Below the pieces are notes generated by a model that did not search any database, was not told where the DNA came from, and was given only the letters and a program-made list of their open reading frames with translations. The translations under genes and the position numbers were made by a program. Of a DNA stretch of 64,000 bases, positions 30,908-42,345 are shown in pieces; positions within the stretch are counted from its first letter, which is position 1, and each line of letters opens with the position of its first letter. This stretch comes from Mantamonas sphyraenae (Eukaryota > CRuMs > Mantamonadidae), in assembly GCA_026936335.1 (NCBI GenBank), contig JAPMXV010000051.1:514112-578111 (forward strand), given 5' to 3'.

Positions 30908-33104
30908 ATGTCTGGATCGGATGCAGGAGGGCCACCATCACCTGCGTCGTCGACGACGTCGACAAGCACACGCAAGAGCAGCAGCAAGGCCAGCCGCAAG
31001 CGTGAACGCAACGCAGAGACCACGCTGATGTACGAGAAGCGCAGACGCGTGAGCTACTACTGCGACTACTGCCAGCGAGACATCACCGAGACACTGCGCA
31101 TCCGGTGTGCAGAGTGCTCCGACTTGGACATGTGTCTCCAGTGCTTCTCTGTGGGAGCAGAGATCTGCACGACGAGCATCATCGATCCGGCGACGGTGAA
31201 GCGGCCGTCGAAACACAAGTCGACACACAAATACCGCGTGATGGAGGACCTGAGCTTCCCTCTGTTTGAGAACGAGTGGGGAGCAGAAGAGGTGGGTTGT
31301 GTGTGAGCGGATGTGGGTGTGGTGTGGTTGTGTGGCCACCGTGTGGGCGTGTGGGCGGACGTGCAAGTGAGAGTGGAAAGGGCGGGAGTGAGTTTTGGCA
31401 GACACAGCCGGCTACAGGCGCTGACAGGGAGACGGACACGGGTGTGTTGCGGCTACGCATACGCCCACGGGGACGGATACACACAGGAGCTGCTTCTGTT
31501 GGAGGGGATTGAGCTGAAAGGTCTGTCCAACTGGGCAGGAGTCTCTGCACACGTGAGCACAAAGAGCGCCGAGCAGTGTCACGAGCACTACTTGCGGTTC
31601 TATGTCAACACAGCGACAGCACCAGCACCGGTGAGTGGAAGCACGGGGAGGAGCATGGGTGTGTAGCGACACGCTGGGTGTGCATGATGTGCGGTGCAGG
31701 GTGTGTGGCACGCATGGACTGTGGAAACGAGAGAGAGCAAGAGAGAGTGTGCGACGTGAGCAATTTGCTCGAGCGACCCAGCGGCTGACACAAGAGGGAC
31801 AACGTGGACGGGTTGCAGGATCCGGAGTCACAGCTTCTGGGATCGCGTCAGGAGGTGGCGGCGTATCTGCGCAATCGTGCGCTGATGCCGAGCCGTGCAA
31901 GGTGAGTGAGGGAGAGGAAGAGATCAGGGGCCGTTCACACACGCACGCTGCTGACACAGACAGCGGGACACAGTGGGTCATCGTCGTCGTCGAGCTCGAG
32001 CAAAAAGGACAGCAAGGTCAAGACAAAGCCGTCGAAGCCGAAGCTGGAGGCAAAGGGGAGCAAGCCGACGCCGCTGGAGATTGCGGGCTGGATGCCAAAG
32101 CGAGGGGACTTTGAGTTTGAAGACGACAACGAAGCAGAGCTGTTGGTGGCGGACATGGAGTTTTACGAAGACGACACGCCGCTGGACCGGCAGCTGAAGC
32201 TGAAGATCATGGAGATGTACAACCACAAACTGGACAAGAGGCAGCTGCGGAAGGAGTTTGCGCTGGACCGGGGCCTGATCTCGAGGGACGGGAGCGGACG
32301 AAGGCGCAAGGTGGTGAAGGAGGACAAAGAGATTGCGGCGTTGAAGAAGCCGTTTGTGACGTTGTGCAAGCCACTGATGCGGTTCCACAGTCTGGAGGAA
32401 CACGAACAGTTTGTGACGGGTGTGGCGTTGGAAAAGTCGCTGTTTGCGCAGTTGGAGCGGTGCAAGGAGTACCGTCGAGCGGGAATCCGGACACTGGCAG
32501 AGGCAGAGCAGTACGAGTTTATGGCGAAGCAGCGTGACGAAAAGAGCCGGCTGAACAGGAATCGGGACGACAGCTATCTGTATGGACAGAGGACACCCGG
32601 GCGAACAAAGAGTCAGAGTGGAGGGTTGATGTTTAGTCCGAGGAGCCAGGGGGGTCGGGCGGACGTGAAGCTGCTGGACATCAGCGGGCTGCCAGCGTTT
32701 GAAAACCTGTCGCCGCAGGAACGGGAGCTGTGTTCGCGAGTGCGTGTGACACCGACGCAGTACTTCCGAATCAAGGACACGCTGTTGAGCGAGTGCGAGA
32801 CACAGGGGTATCTGAAGAGGAACCAGGCGCGAAAGCTGATCAAGATCGACGTTGCAAAGACGGGCAAGCTGTACGACTACTTTGTGGAGGCCGGGTGGAT
32901 CAACAAAGAGGCGCGTGTGAGCGGGGTGAGTGGGGTGGCCGGGGTTGTGGCGAGCGGGGATGGAGGGATGGAGGTTGTGGGAGAGACGTTGTTGGTGAAG
33001 CAGGAGCCTGTGGTGTCGTTGGAAGGGGCTGGGATGCAGGTGGAGGAGGGAGGTGGAGGCAGGCAGCAGCAGCAGGGAGGGGAGGCGGTGGGCAAGGTGG
33101 AGCC
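30908..33104 (+). repeat. Left arm of a ~2.2-kb inverted duplication
   Basis: This segment matches the reverse complement of 38614-40812. In the parts compared by eye only scattered substitutions and small indels were seen (for example 4 nt in intron 2 and 2 nt in intron 3), close to 99% identity. Similarity begins exactly at the ADA2 start codon and stops at AGCC four codons before the stop codon. Confidence 0.9.
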
Positions 33105-33117
33105 TGCCACTGGGTGA
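30908..33117 (+). CDS. TADA2: Transcriptional adaptor ADA2, copy 1
   Basis: Four exons (30908-31291, 31487-31630, 31819-31901, 31974-33117) give 584 aa. A ZZ zinc finger comes first (YYCDYCQRDITETLRIRCAEC, then LDMCLQCF), then a SANT/Myb domain (ELLLLEGIELKGLSNWAGVSAHV, then CHEHYLRFY), the ADA2 middle region (GDFEFEDDNEAELLVADMEF), and a C-terminal SWIRM domain (~500, LSPQERELCSRVRVTPTQYF to AGWINKEA). ADA2 tethers the GCN5 acetyltransferase in SAGA/ATAC-type complexes. The region from the A of the ATG to four codons before the stop is repeated almost identically in inverted orientation at 38.6-40.8 kb, introns included. The final residues differ between copies. IFT56 begins 34 bp after the stop. 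Confidence 0.93.
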
Positions 33118-33151
33118 GGATGTGCGAGTGTCGGAGCAAAACAAACCAGCG

Positions 33152-35170
33152 ATGATTCTCTCTCGCCAGCGCGCATCTTCGTCTTCCAGCTCCAGCAAGG
33201 AGAAGAACAAGAACAAAGTGCCGACACTGCAGGAGTTTATTGACAAGCGGGACTACATTGGAGCAGCGACGTTGTGCGAGTTCTTGGAGAGCTCGTACAA
33301 GCGTAAGGAGGTGGACGAGGCAGAGCGCACGACCAACATGATGTGGTTGGCATACAGCTATTTTCACGCCGGCAAGTACGACAAGGCCGCAGAGGTGAGC
33401 TGATGGAGAGGCACGGGAGCACAAGCGAGTGGAGATCGAGCTGACGCAACCCACACCCGTTTTTGCACAACGCGCACAGGCATACCGCAAGCTCATCGAC
33501 GCAGGAAACCAGGACAGCAACCTGACGGTGTTCCTTGCTTGCTGTCTCTTTTACATGGGCGAGTACGAGGAGGCCGAGGAGATCGCGCTGAAAGGTCCGT
33601 TGCCCAGGAGGCGGCCGTTTTTGGCGGCGGATGGTCTTCCGCTTTTTGGCGCGCAAGGAGGCACGCGCGGATTTGTAGACGCTGACACACATACACACAC
33701 ACACATGTACACACACATGTACGACACATTCACCATCTCTTGGCGTGACACATATGTCCTTGTGCAGCCATTCCGGATGAGTTGCAGAAGCGGCTGCTAT
33801 TCCATCTGGCCCAAAAGTCCAAGGACGAGGACAAACTCATTGCCTACCACGCCAAGCTGCAAGACACCACAGCGGACCAGCTGTGTCTGGCTTCTGTGCA
33901 CTGTCTGCGTGGCCACTACCAGGAAGCAATCGAGGTGTACAAAAGCATCCTGAGCCAAAACCGCAAGTATCTTGCCCTGAGCGTGGCCATCAGCATCGCG
34001 TACTACCGCCTTGACTACTACGAGGTGAGTCTGGAGATTGTGGACGCCTACCTCAAGGACTACCCAGACTCGATTACAGCCGTCAACCTGAAAGCTTGCA
34101 ACGTGCACCGGCTGTACAATGGCCAGATGGCCCTGAAAGAACTGGACCGCCTCATGAAGGACATCGAGGGTTCCAAGAACGTGTTTGGCGACGAAGTGCT
34201 TCGGCACAATCGTGTGGTGTTTCGCAACGGTGCCGACGCGCAAACGGTGTTGACATCGTTGTTGGATGTGATTCCTGAGGCTCGCCTCAACTTGGTGATC
34301 TTCAACCTGCAGAACGGCCACTACGAAGAGGCGTTTGAACTGATGAAGGACGTGGAGCCAACCACACCGCAAGAGTACATCCTCAAGGCAGTGACCAACT
34401 GCGCCTTGGGTCAGGAGAAAAAGAGCAACATGATGCTGCAGACGGCCAAGCACTACTTCCAGTTGATTGGCTCGTCCGAGAGCGAGCAGGACACCATCCC
34501 TGGACGACAGTGCATGGCCAGCGCGTTTATTATGACCAAGAAGTTTGATGACGCATACTTTGTACGTGGTGTGTGTGTGAGAGACGGGAGAGAGTGTGTG
34601 TGTGTGTGTGTGTGCAAACACTTTCTGACTCCTCGTGCGCCCTTACAGTATCTGGACAGCATTCGCGAGTTCTTCTCCGAGGACGACACGTTCAACACCA
34701 ACCTGGGGGTATGCATGGCAGCAAACGGAGACTATGAAAATGCTGTGCAGACACTGCGCAAGGTGCAAAACGAAAGCTACTATCAAGACGTGTCGTTTCT
34801 GTCGTGGCTGGCTCTGAGCCTGATCCACTGCAGGCAGCCAGCAGATGCATACGACTTGTGGCTGAATCTGGAGGACAAGAGCAAGGAAAACTCGTTCAAG
34901 CTGCTTCTGCTGCTTGCAAACGAATGCTACCGTTGCGGCTGCTTCTACTACGCCGCACAGGCGTTTGATGTGCTCACACGCATGGAGCCCAACGACCCGA
35001 CCATGTTTGACGGCAAGCGCAACGCCATCCTCGGTTGCTGGCAGTCGATTGTGGCTGGCCAAGAGCCGCACGACACCATCCGTGAGCTGTTTGACTTGCT
35101 GCACGAAGACAACCCGCAAGCGAACTACATTCGGGCGACGATGCAGCGGTGGGAGAGTGGCGAGATTTGA
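33152..35170 (+). CDS. TTC26: Intraflagellar transport protein IFT56 (TTC26/DYF-13)
   Basis: Exons 33152-33394, 33480-33594, 33768-34561 and 34649-35170 join in phase, giving 557 aa; animal TTC26 is ~554 aa. The whole protein is TPR-like helical hairpins. Segments such as PTLQEFIDKRDYIGAATLCEF, NMMWLAYSYFHAGKYDKAAE, LDYYEVSLEIVDAYLKDYPD and NDPTMFDGKRNAILGCWQ follow the family. IFT56 is an IFT-B subunit that helps import motility-related cargo into cilia. Its presence shows that the organism builds cilia or flagella. The gene lies between the two ADA2 arms; intron 3 carries a (GT)n run and intron 2 a (CA)n run. Confidence 0.93.
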
Positions 35171-35202
35171 TGGAGGAAGGATTGAATGCAGATTCATGCA
35201 GC

Positions 35203-36284
35203 TCACACAAAGTGAATCGCGTTGTGGCAGTGGACCGGGTGGAGGCTAAGCAGCACACCGACCTGCCCCAACCAGTACGTGATCATAACAAGCCACTTTT
35301 GGGCAGGGACGGCAACGACAAAGCGGTTGATGGCCAGGATGGCGTCGGAGAGCATGAGCAGTGCCGCACCGGCAAAGGCAATGAACTGGCGTCGTCGGCG
35401 CTTGCGCTCTACTGGATCCAGAAGCAATTCGTCCTCCAACTCCTCTGTGTGGTCGTAAAAGTGACGATGGGTGCGCGGGGAGGCAAGCAGCTTGGACTGC
35501 TCCGTGGTGGGCGAGGTCGCCTGACGAGCGTTGATGCTGGCAGCGTGGGCAGCCGCCTGAGCGTCGAGAGCCTTGACAAGCTGTGAAGAGTGGCCAATGC
35601 GTGCGGCAGCCCTCCAGACACAGGCAGCCTCGACGACGACGTAGATGAGGACCGGAACGACGAGCTGGCCAAGGTGGGGAATGAGCAGGACCGCAAAGAG
35701 GATGGCGGTGGCTGCCATGGGCACCGAGCGCAAGGGCTGCAGGCGCACACCTCCGTATGAGAATGCGCTGATGTACATGACGTGTTGGCCCATGAAGCAG
35801 GCCATGCCTGCAATGAAGAACTCGTTCTCGGAGAGCTCCATGTTGAAGTCACCACAGCCAGCAAGCACAAGGCCGATGGAGATCAGGATAGTGTACATGC
35901 GGTCTCGGAGCTCTCGCCCGTGCATTGGCACCAGAGGAAGCCGAGGTTTGCGCCCAGGAGGACGGGCACGGCCTTGATTGCAGGCAGCAGGTACCAAAGC
36001 GTCTGGCCCTGCACAATACCATGTTGGGCAAACAGAGCCCGCACAACAAAGTAGGCGACCATAAAGAGGAGGATGAGCACGCCAAGGACAACGTCAAAGC
36101 CACTTGTGGCGTGATTCTCCATGTTGCCGCTCTGGTTCCGCGCGAGATGTCTCGCGTGGACCTTTCGATGAATCTTTCCGCCCTCCTTGCGCCGCTGCTG
36201 GCGCACCTTGTCGGGCGTGTCCCCCACCACCATGGTGACCTCATTGGAAATACGCACAGAGTTGGACGATGACTTTTGAGGCAT
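35203..36284 (-). CDS. TMEM86: TMEM86/YhhN-family lysoplasmalogenase, with a frame discontinuity
   Basis: The 5' part (36284 to ~35930) encodes a basic N-terminus and helices FDVVLGVLILLFMVAYFVV and LWYLLPAIKAVPVLLGANLG. The 3' part (~35910 to 35203) encodes ILISIGLVLAGCGDFNMEL, FFIAGMACFMGQHVMYISAF and more helices, the YhhN pattern with its conserved acidic GD motif. These integral membrane enzymes hydrolyse lysoplasmalogen vinyl-ether bonds. The two halves are in different frames around 35900-35940, and I found no GT-AG intron of the right length, so there is an indel (real or assembly) or an unusual splice. A long cytosolic-type insert (ALDAQAAAHAASINARQ onward) sits in the second half. 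The gene is convergent with IFT56, with 32 bp between stops. Confidence 0.75.
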
Positions 36285-36353
36285 GATGGGTTGGGTGGTG
36301 CAGCGGGACGCGCTCGGAAGGCCAGAGGAAACCCGAACCAGCGCGACGCAGCC
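36285..36353. promoter_or_regulatory. 69-bp divergent promoter region (TMEM86 / DNAL4)
   Basis: Start codons of two divergent genes are 69 bp apart. No TATA-like box or obvious motif is visible. Confidence 0.45.
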
Positions 36354-37120
36354 ATGTCGAGCTCTTACGATGATGAACAGAAAGTGGACATCCGCAAGCT
36401 GATGAACTACCCGTTGATCAAGGTGAGGAGGAGGGTGTGATTGGGGGTCACAGAGTCGCACGACAAGGATCGCAGCTGGCGGAGAAGCTTTGGAAGGACT
36501 CACACACAACGATGCGAACGATGGGACGCACCGCAGGACCACGATATGAACGAAGAGATGAAGAGCGATGCCCAGGACCAGATTGTGATGGCCCTGGAAA
36601 ACCAGAACTACACATACGAGGTGCGTTTTCACAGTGGTTGGCGGCAACGGCTTTCTCAAGCAAATTGTGCGCGTGTGTGTGCGCACGTATGGAGAGCACA
36701 CGAGTCGAAGCGCATGGCTGAGCACGCCAGTGTGCATGTCATTGCGTCAGTGTGCTCCTTCTGCACATGTGTGCGCCTGTATAAGCGGATATGGAAGAGG
36801 CGCGCCGAGACGGAGAGGCGCGCGAGCCTAGCTGACACACAAGGGGCTGCTTTGCGACACACACAGGGGGCGGCCAAGTCTGTCAAGGAGTACATGGACC
36901 AGCGGTACCCAGACCCGTCGTGGCAGTGCATCATGGGCGAAGGATTTGCCTTTGAGATCAATGTACGTGGGGGCAAAGAACGGGTGGCGTGCTGGTACCC
37001 ACCGGTCGGCTCATACACACACACTCACACGGGCCACGATGCACACTCTCACAGTACGAGGCCAAGCACTTGATGTTTATGTTCTATGGCAATGTGGCCG
37101 TGCTACTCTTCAAGGCCTGA
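36354..37120 (+). CDS. DNAL4: Axonemal dynein light chain 4-like
   Basis: Four small exons (36354-36422, 36537-36620, 36867-36962, 37055-37120) join in phase, giving 104 aa; animal DNAL4 is 105 aa. The LC8 fold is recognised from VDIRKLMNYPLIK, DMNEEMKSDAQDQIVMAL, SVKEYMDQRYPDPSWQCIMG and GEGFAFEINYEAKHLMFMFY. The longer N-terminus and DMNEEM segment are nearer to DNAL4 than to canonical LC8. It is an outer-arm/axonemal light chain in ciliated species. Together with IFT56 it supports a motile flagellum. Confidence 0.9.
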
Positions 37121-37213
37121 ACAAACCACGTGCCCCGGGCAAACACAAGCCCACAGCGCGACACACACCATGCACACGCACACATAACCACCATTCATTC
37201 TTTCCACAGTCGT

Positions 37214-38607
37214 CTACCCGGCAACAACCTGGCACAGCTTGCAGATCATTGCGCTCATCTGCAGCAAGGTGCCCACTCCCTCCACAATGCGAAGCTGTGT
37301 CTCGCCAATCACACGCATAAAATGCAGTTTTGTCGACTCTTGCATGTCGTAGTTCTTGACCACGTTGAAAATCGTGCCAATGATGTCCTCGGCCGCATAC
37401 CCTTGGTCAAAGACGTCGTTGAGCTCGCCCGATGCCTTCTTCACGTCTGCCCCAAGGCAATGCTCGATCATCGACTTGATCTTGACTGGGTGTGGCTGAT
37501 CGCACACTTTGAACACGTTGTCAGCGTTGACCATGCCAAAGCCAACATGGGTTGACTGCAGGTTGTTCAGCGCTTTGCGCATGTCTCCCTCTGCCGTGAA
37601 CACCACGGCCTCCAGCCCCTCGTCGTCGTAGGCAATCTGTACGTGATGTGCAATGCATGGGTGATGCGTGTGTGCTCGTTTGTGGTCAGCGCCTCGTCGC
37701 GGCCGACAGGTGCAATCCCGCCCTCTTCTCTGCTCCTCAGGATCCACCTACTTCCTCACTGGCGATGATTTCCATCAGTTTCATCGTCACCTGTGTGTCC
37801 GACAACCTGGAGAACCGCAGGATGGCGCAACGCGACTGAATCGGCTCGATGATCTTGCTGCTGATGTTGCACGCCATGGCAAACCGCGTCGTGCTTGCGT
37901 ACTGCTCCATTGTGCGTCGCAGAGCCTGTTGGGCGGCCGTAGTCATGCTGTGGCAATTGCAAGAGACCATGTTCATGTGCCATGGGTGAGCGGAGGTTCC
38001 GGTGTGAGCGGGAGGCTTGGAAAACTCGCTCGGGGAGGTGGGTGATCAAGCCTCGCCTCAGCGTCCTCTGTGTTTCCCGTCTCCCTACCTGTCTGCCTCG
38101 TCCAGAATAACAATCTTGTGCTGGTTGCTGCCCAGCGTGATCTTTTTCTGAGCAAACATCTTGATGCGGTTGCGCACAGTGTCGATGCCACGGTCGTCGG
38201 AGGCGTTCAGCTCGAGCACTGCGTCGTCGTACAAGTCGCCCAAGATCGCTCGCGCCAGACACGCAATGCTTGTTGTCTTGCCTGTGCCGGGCGGGCCCTA
38301 TTTCATGCAAACAGACAATAGAGGAGACAACTTCCGTGTCAGCATGTGCATGTGACTTGGTCTCATGTACCTGTGCACTTACCGCCAGGATCAGATGAGG
38401 CATGTTTCCGTGTTGCTGGATCACCTGGAAGCGGGCCACAGCCTCTTCGTTGCCCACCACTTCATCCAATGTGGTTGGGCGATACTTTTCGATCCAAGGC
38501 AAGTCATCCGAACCCTGCTGCTTGCGTGTTGACGTGCTGCTGCTGCTGCTGCTGCTGCTGCTCGCCGCTTCGACTTCCATTTCGTTCAAAGTTTTGGTTG
38601 GATTCAT
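37214..38607 (-). CDS. RFC2: Replication factor C subunit 2
   Basis: Exons 38383-38607, 38089-38297, 37752-37947 and 37214-37636 join in phase, giving 350 aa (human RFC2 354). It shows [20 protein letters not shown], Walker [16 protein letters not shown], Walker B VILDEADSMT, the SRC motif [12 protein letters not shown] and [17 protein letters not shown]2 is an AAA+ subunit of the PCNA clamp loader. The N-terminus has a poly-Ser run. Its ATG lies in the ATGA that contains the stop codon of ADA2 copy 2 on the same strand, so its promoter or 5' UTR lies inside that ADA2 gene or the two are co-transcribed. Confidence 0.93.
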
Positions 38608-40812
38608 TTGCGCGGCTCCACCTTGCCCACCGCCTCCCCTCCCTGCTGCTGCTGCCTGCTTCCACCTCCCTCCTCCACCTGCATCCCAGCCCCTTCCAAC
38701 GACACCACAGGCTCCTGCTTCACCAACAACGTCTCTCCCACAACCTCCATCCCTCCATCCCCGCTCGCCACAACCCCGGCCACCCCACTCACCCCACTCA
38801 CACGCGCCTCTTTGTTGATCCACCCGGCCTCCACAAAGTAGTCGTACAGCTTGCCCGTCTTTGCAACGTCGATCTTGATCAGCTTTCGCGCCTGGTTCCT
38901 CTTCAGATACCCCTGTGTCTCGCACTCGCTCAACAGCGTGTCCTTGATTCGGAAGTACTGCGTCGGTGTCACACGCACTCGCGAACACAGCTCCCGTTCC
39001 TGCGGCGACAGGTTTTCAAACGCTGGCAGCCCGCTGATGTCCAGCAGCTTCACGTCCGCCCGACCCCCCTGGCTCCTCGGACTAAACATCAACCCTCCAC
39101 TCTGACTCTTTGTTCGCCCGGGTGTCCTCTGTCCATACAGATAGCTGTCGTCCCGATTCCTGTTCAGCCGGCTCTTTTCGTCACGCTGCTTCGCCATAAA
39201 CTCGTACTGCTCTGCCTCTGCCAGTGTCCGGATCCCCGCTCGACGGTACTCCTTGCACCGCTCCAACTGCGCAAACAGCGACTTTTCCAACGCCACACCC
39301 GTCACAAACTGCTCGTGTTCCTCCAGACTGTGGAACCGCATCAGTGGCTTGCACAACGTCACAAACGGCTTCTTCAACGCCGCAATCTCTTTGTCCTCCT
39401 TCACCACCTTGCGCCTTCGTCCGCTCCCGTCCCTCGAGATCAGGCCCCGGTCCAGCGCAAACTCCTTCCGCAGCTGCCTCTTGTCCAGCTTGTGGTTGTA
39501 CATCTCCATGATCTTCAGCTTCAGCTGCCGGTCCAGCGGCGTGTCGTCTTCGTAAAACTCCATGTCCGCCACCAACAGCTCTGCTTCGTTGTCGTCTTCA
39601 AACTCAAAGTCCCCTCGCTTTGGCATCCAGCCCGCAATCTCCAGCGGCGTCGGCTTGCTCCCCTTTGCCTCCAGCTTCGGCTTCGACGGCTTTGTCTTGA
39701 CCTTGCTGTCCTTTTTGCTCGAGCTCGACGACGACGATGACCCACTGTGTCCCGCTGTCCGTGTCAGCAGCGTGCGTGTGAACGGCCCCTGATCTCTTCC
39801 TCTCCCTCACTCACCTTGCACGGCTCGGCATCAGCGCACGATTGCGCAGATACGCCGCCACCTCCTGACGCGATCCCAGAAGCTGTGACTCCGGATCCTG
39901 CAACCCGTCCACGTTGTCCCTCTTGTGTCAGCCGCTGGGTCGCTCGAGCAAATTGCTCACGTCCGCACACTCTCTCTCTTGCTCTCTCTCGTTTTCCACA
40001 GTCCATGCGTGCCACACACCCTGCACCGCACATCCTGCACACCCAGCGTGTCGCCACACACCCATGCTCCTCCCCGTGCTTCCACTCACCGGTGCTGGTG
40101 CTGTCGCTGTGTTGACATAGAACCGCAAGTAGTGCTCGTGACACTGCTCGGCGCTCTTTGTGCTCACGTGTGCAGAGACTCCTGCCCAGTTGGACAGACC
40201 TTTCAGCTCAATACCCTCCAACAGAAGCAGCTCCTGTGTGTATCCGTCCCCGTGGGCGTATGCGTAGCCGCAACACACCCGTGTCCGTCTCCCTGTCAGC
40301 GCCTGTAGCCGGCTGTGTCTGCCAAATCTCACTCCCGCCCTTTCCACTCTCACTTGCCCGTCCGCCCACACGCCCACACGGTGGCCACACAACCACACCA
40401 CACCCACATCCGCTCACACACAACCCACCTCTTCTGCTCCCCACTCGTTCTCAAACAGAGGGAAGCTCAGGTCCTCCATCACGCGGTATTTGTGTGTCGA
40501 CTTGTGTTTCGACGGCCGCTTCACCGTCGCCGGATCGATGATGCTCGTCGTGCAGATCTCTGCTCCCACAGAGAAGCACTGGAGACACATGTCCAAGTCG
40601 GAGCACTCTGCACACCGGATGCGCAGTGTCTCGGTGATGTCTCGCTGGCAGTAGTCGCAGTAGTAGCTCACGCGTCTGCGCTTCTCGTACATCAGCGTGG
40701 TCTCTGCGTTGCGTTCACGCTTGCGGCTGGCCTTGCTGCTGCTCTTGCGTGTGCTTGTCGACGTCGTCGACGACGCAGGTGATGGTGGCCCTCCTGCATC
40801 CGATCCAGACAT
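38604..40812 (-). CDS. TADA2: Transcriptional adaptor ADA2, copy 2 (inverted)
   Basis: Exons 40429-40812, 40090-40233, 39815-39897 and 38604-39744 mirror copy 1 exactly and give 583 aa. All ZZ, SANT and SWIRM residues are preserved and the frame is open throughout, so both copies appear functional. Differences are few: a Gly-to-Ser change near the C-terminus and a different last few residues (the stop is created by the junction sequence). The stop TGA overlaps the RFC2 start codon. The other end is 84 bp from the divergent HGH1 gene. Confidence 0.92.
38614..40812 (-). repeat. Right arm of the ~2.2-kb inverted duplication
   Basis: This is the reverse complement of 30908-33104. It encloses, with its partner, a 5.5-kb spacer holding IFT56, TMEM86, DNAL4 and RFC2. 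Presence of introns excludes retroposition. Outside the start codon and the last codons the flanks are unrelated. Confidence 0.9.
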
Positions 40813-40896
40813 TTCTGTTCGTGCTGAGTTGGGCTGCGTTCGCGCCCGCAGCGCACACCGAACCACAACTAAAAATCATTGGACCGTGCTGAGAGA

Positions 40897-42312
40897 ATGT
40901 CTGAACAGTCTGCGTACGATCAATTGACGGAAGTGGTTCCTTTCCTGGCCGACAAGCGGGTGGACGTCCGTGTGCAAGCGTTGGACCTCATCATCGGCTA
41001 CACCACTGTGGAGGACGCCGTTACGGTACTGAAGCAGACAGACGCTGCCAAGCTGCTGACCAAAATGTCTGGAGACACGAACATTGTATGTGTGGGCGCG
41101 GTGCGTGAGGCGTGGAGCTGGCCACGGTGCTGACACAGACAAACATGCACGGCCCACAGGACTGCCAACACAAGACGCTTTCGTGCTTAATCAACCTCTC
41201 ATCGGACTCGGAGATGATTGAGCAGATGCTGGAACACGAGCTTATTTCGCGACTGCTCGAGAATCTGATGGTAGGTGTGTGTGTGCTGTGAGGGGCCGGG
41301 TGCCACGGACTGCGACGGAATCCGTCCGCCCGGCTAACACACCAGGGGCGCCATGGCAAACCTGCAGGACGAAGAGAACCCGCTGCTGGAACTCAGTGCC
41401 ATGCTGTTGAGCAACGTGACACGCGCCAAGCCCGGAGCCGAGGCGCTGTTGAATGAGAAGCTTGCAGAGACACGCTTCTACGCTGTGGTGCAGCGCTTTT
41501 TCGAGACAGCAAACGTGGACCCATCGGACCCGCTGAAGTGGATTGGCACAGTGTTGATGAACATTTCGCAGAGTGAGCGTGGCCAGGAGTTCCTGATGAA
41601 GGAGAAGCAGGTTTTGTTGCCAAAGATGTTGGAAGAGATTGAACACCCGGTGTCGATCCGCAGGGGTGGGCTGATTGGCTGCATCAAGAACTGCACACAG
41701 GATCTGGAGTCGCACGAGTGGCTGTTGAGCGACGAAGTGAAGATTCTGGAGCATGTGGTGCGCGCGCTGATGTCCGGGCTGACCGTGTTCCAAGACGATG
41801 ATTTGCAGGCCATGGATCGGGCGTACGTGCGCAACCTGGGCCACAAAGAGCGCGAGCCAACGCCCGAGCTGCGCAAGATGCTACTGGAGACGCTGTTTGA
41901 GCTTGGCCACAGCAAGGAGGGACGGCAGCGCATGAAGGACACCAACGTGTACGCTGTTGTGCGTGAGCTGGATAAGGAGGAAGAGGATGAGCAGGTCAAG
42001 GAGGCGGCATTCCAAGTGGTGGAGATTCTGCAGCGTGATTTTGAGAGCGATATGATGACGTCGTCCAAAGAAGGCGGCAGCAGTAGCAGCAGTGGCAGCA
42101 GCAGCAGTAGCGCAGGGAGCCTGGCTGCCCCCGAAGCAGGAGATGCAAGGGTGGAGGTGGAATCAGGTGCGGATGAGGCAGGGGAGGCAGAGGACGATGA
42201 GGACGTGGACGACGAGATGGACAAGGAGCTGGAAGCCATCCAAAAGGCAGAGCTGGAGCGCAAACTGCAGGGAGAGGACGACGACAACGATAATGTGGAT
42301 GAAGTGGACTGA
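40897..42312 (+). CDS. HGH1: HGH1 family armadillo-repeat protein
   Basis: Exons 40897-41085, 41160-41270 and 41368-42312 join in frame, giving 414 aa. Helical repeats (TEVVPFLADKRVDVRVQALD, CLINLSSDSEMIEQML, PLLELSAMLLSNVTR) lead to the two HGH1 signatures: RRGGLIGCIKNCTQDLESHEWLL and REPTPELRKMLLETLFELG. In yeast and animals HGH1 is a chaperone-like factor that helps eEF2 folding with the CCT chaperonin. A poly-Ser run and an acidic tail of ~100 residues follow the conserved part. Its stop is 33 bp from that of the USP gene. Confidence 0.88.
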
Positions 42313-42345
42313 ACGATGCTGAATGGAATCTGCAATCTGCAACAA

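Noticed and set aside
31978-33246. 422-aa minus-strand frame opposite ADA2 copy 1
   Set aside because: Shadow of the ADA2 coding sequence; His/Leu/Arg-rich with no domain.
38346-39740. 464-aa plus-strand frame opposite ADA2 copy 2
   Set aside because: It is antisense to a fully recognisable ADA2 gene, and the same antisense frame exists opposite copy 1 because the sequence is duplicated.
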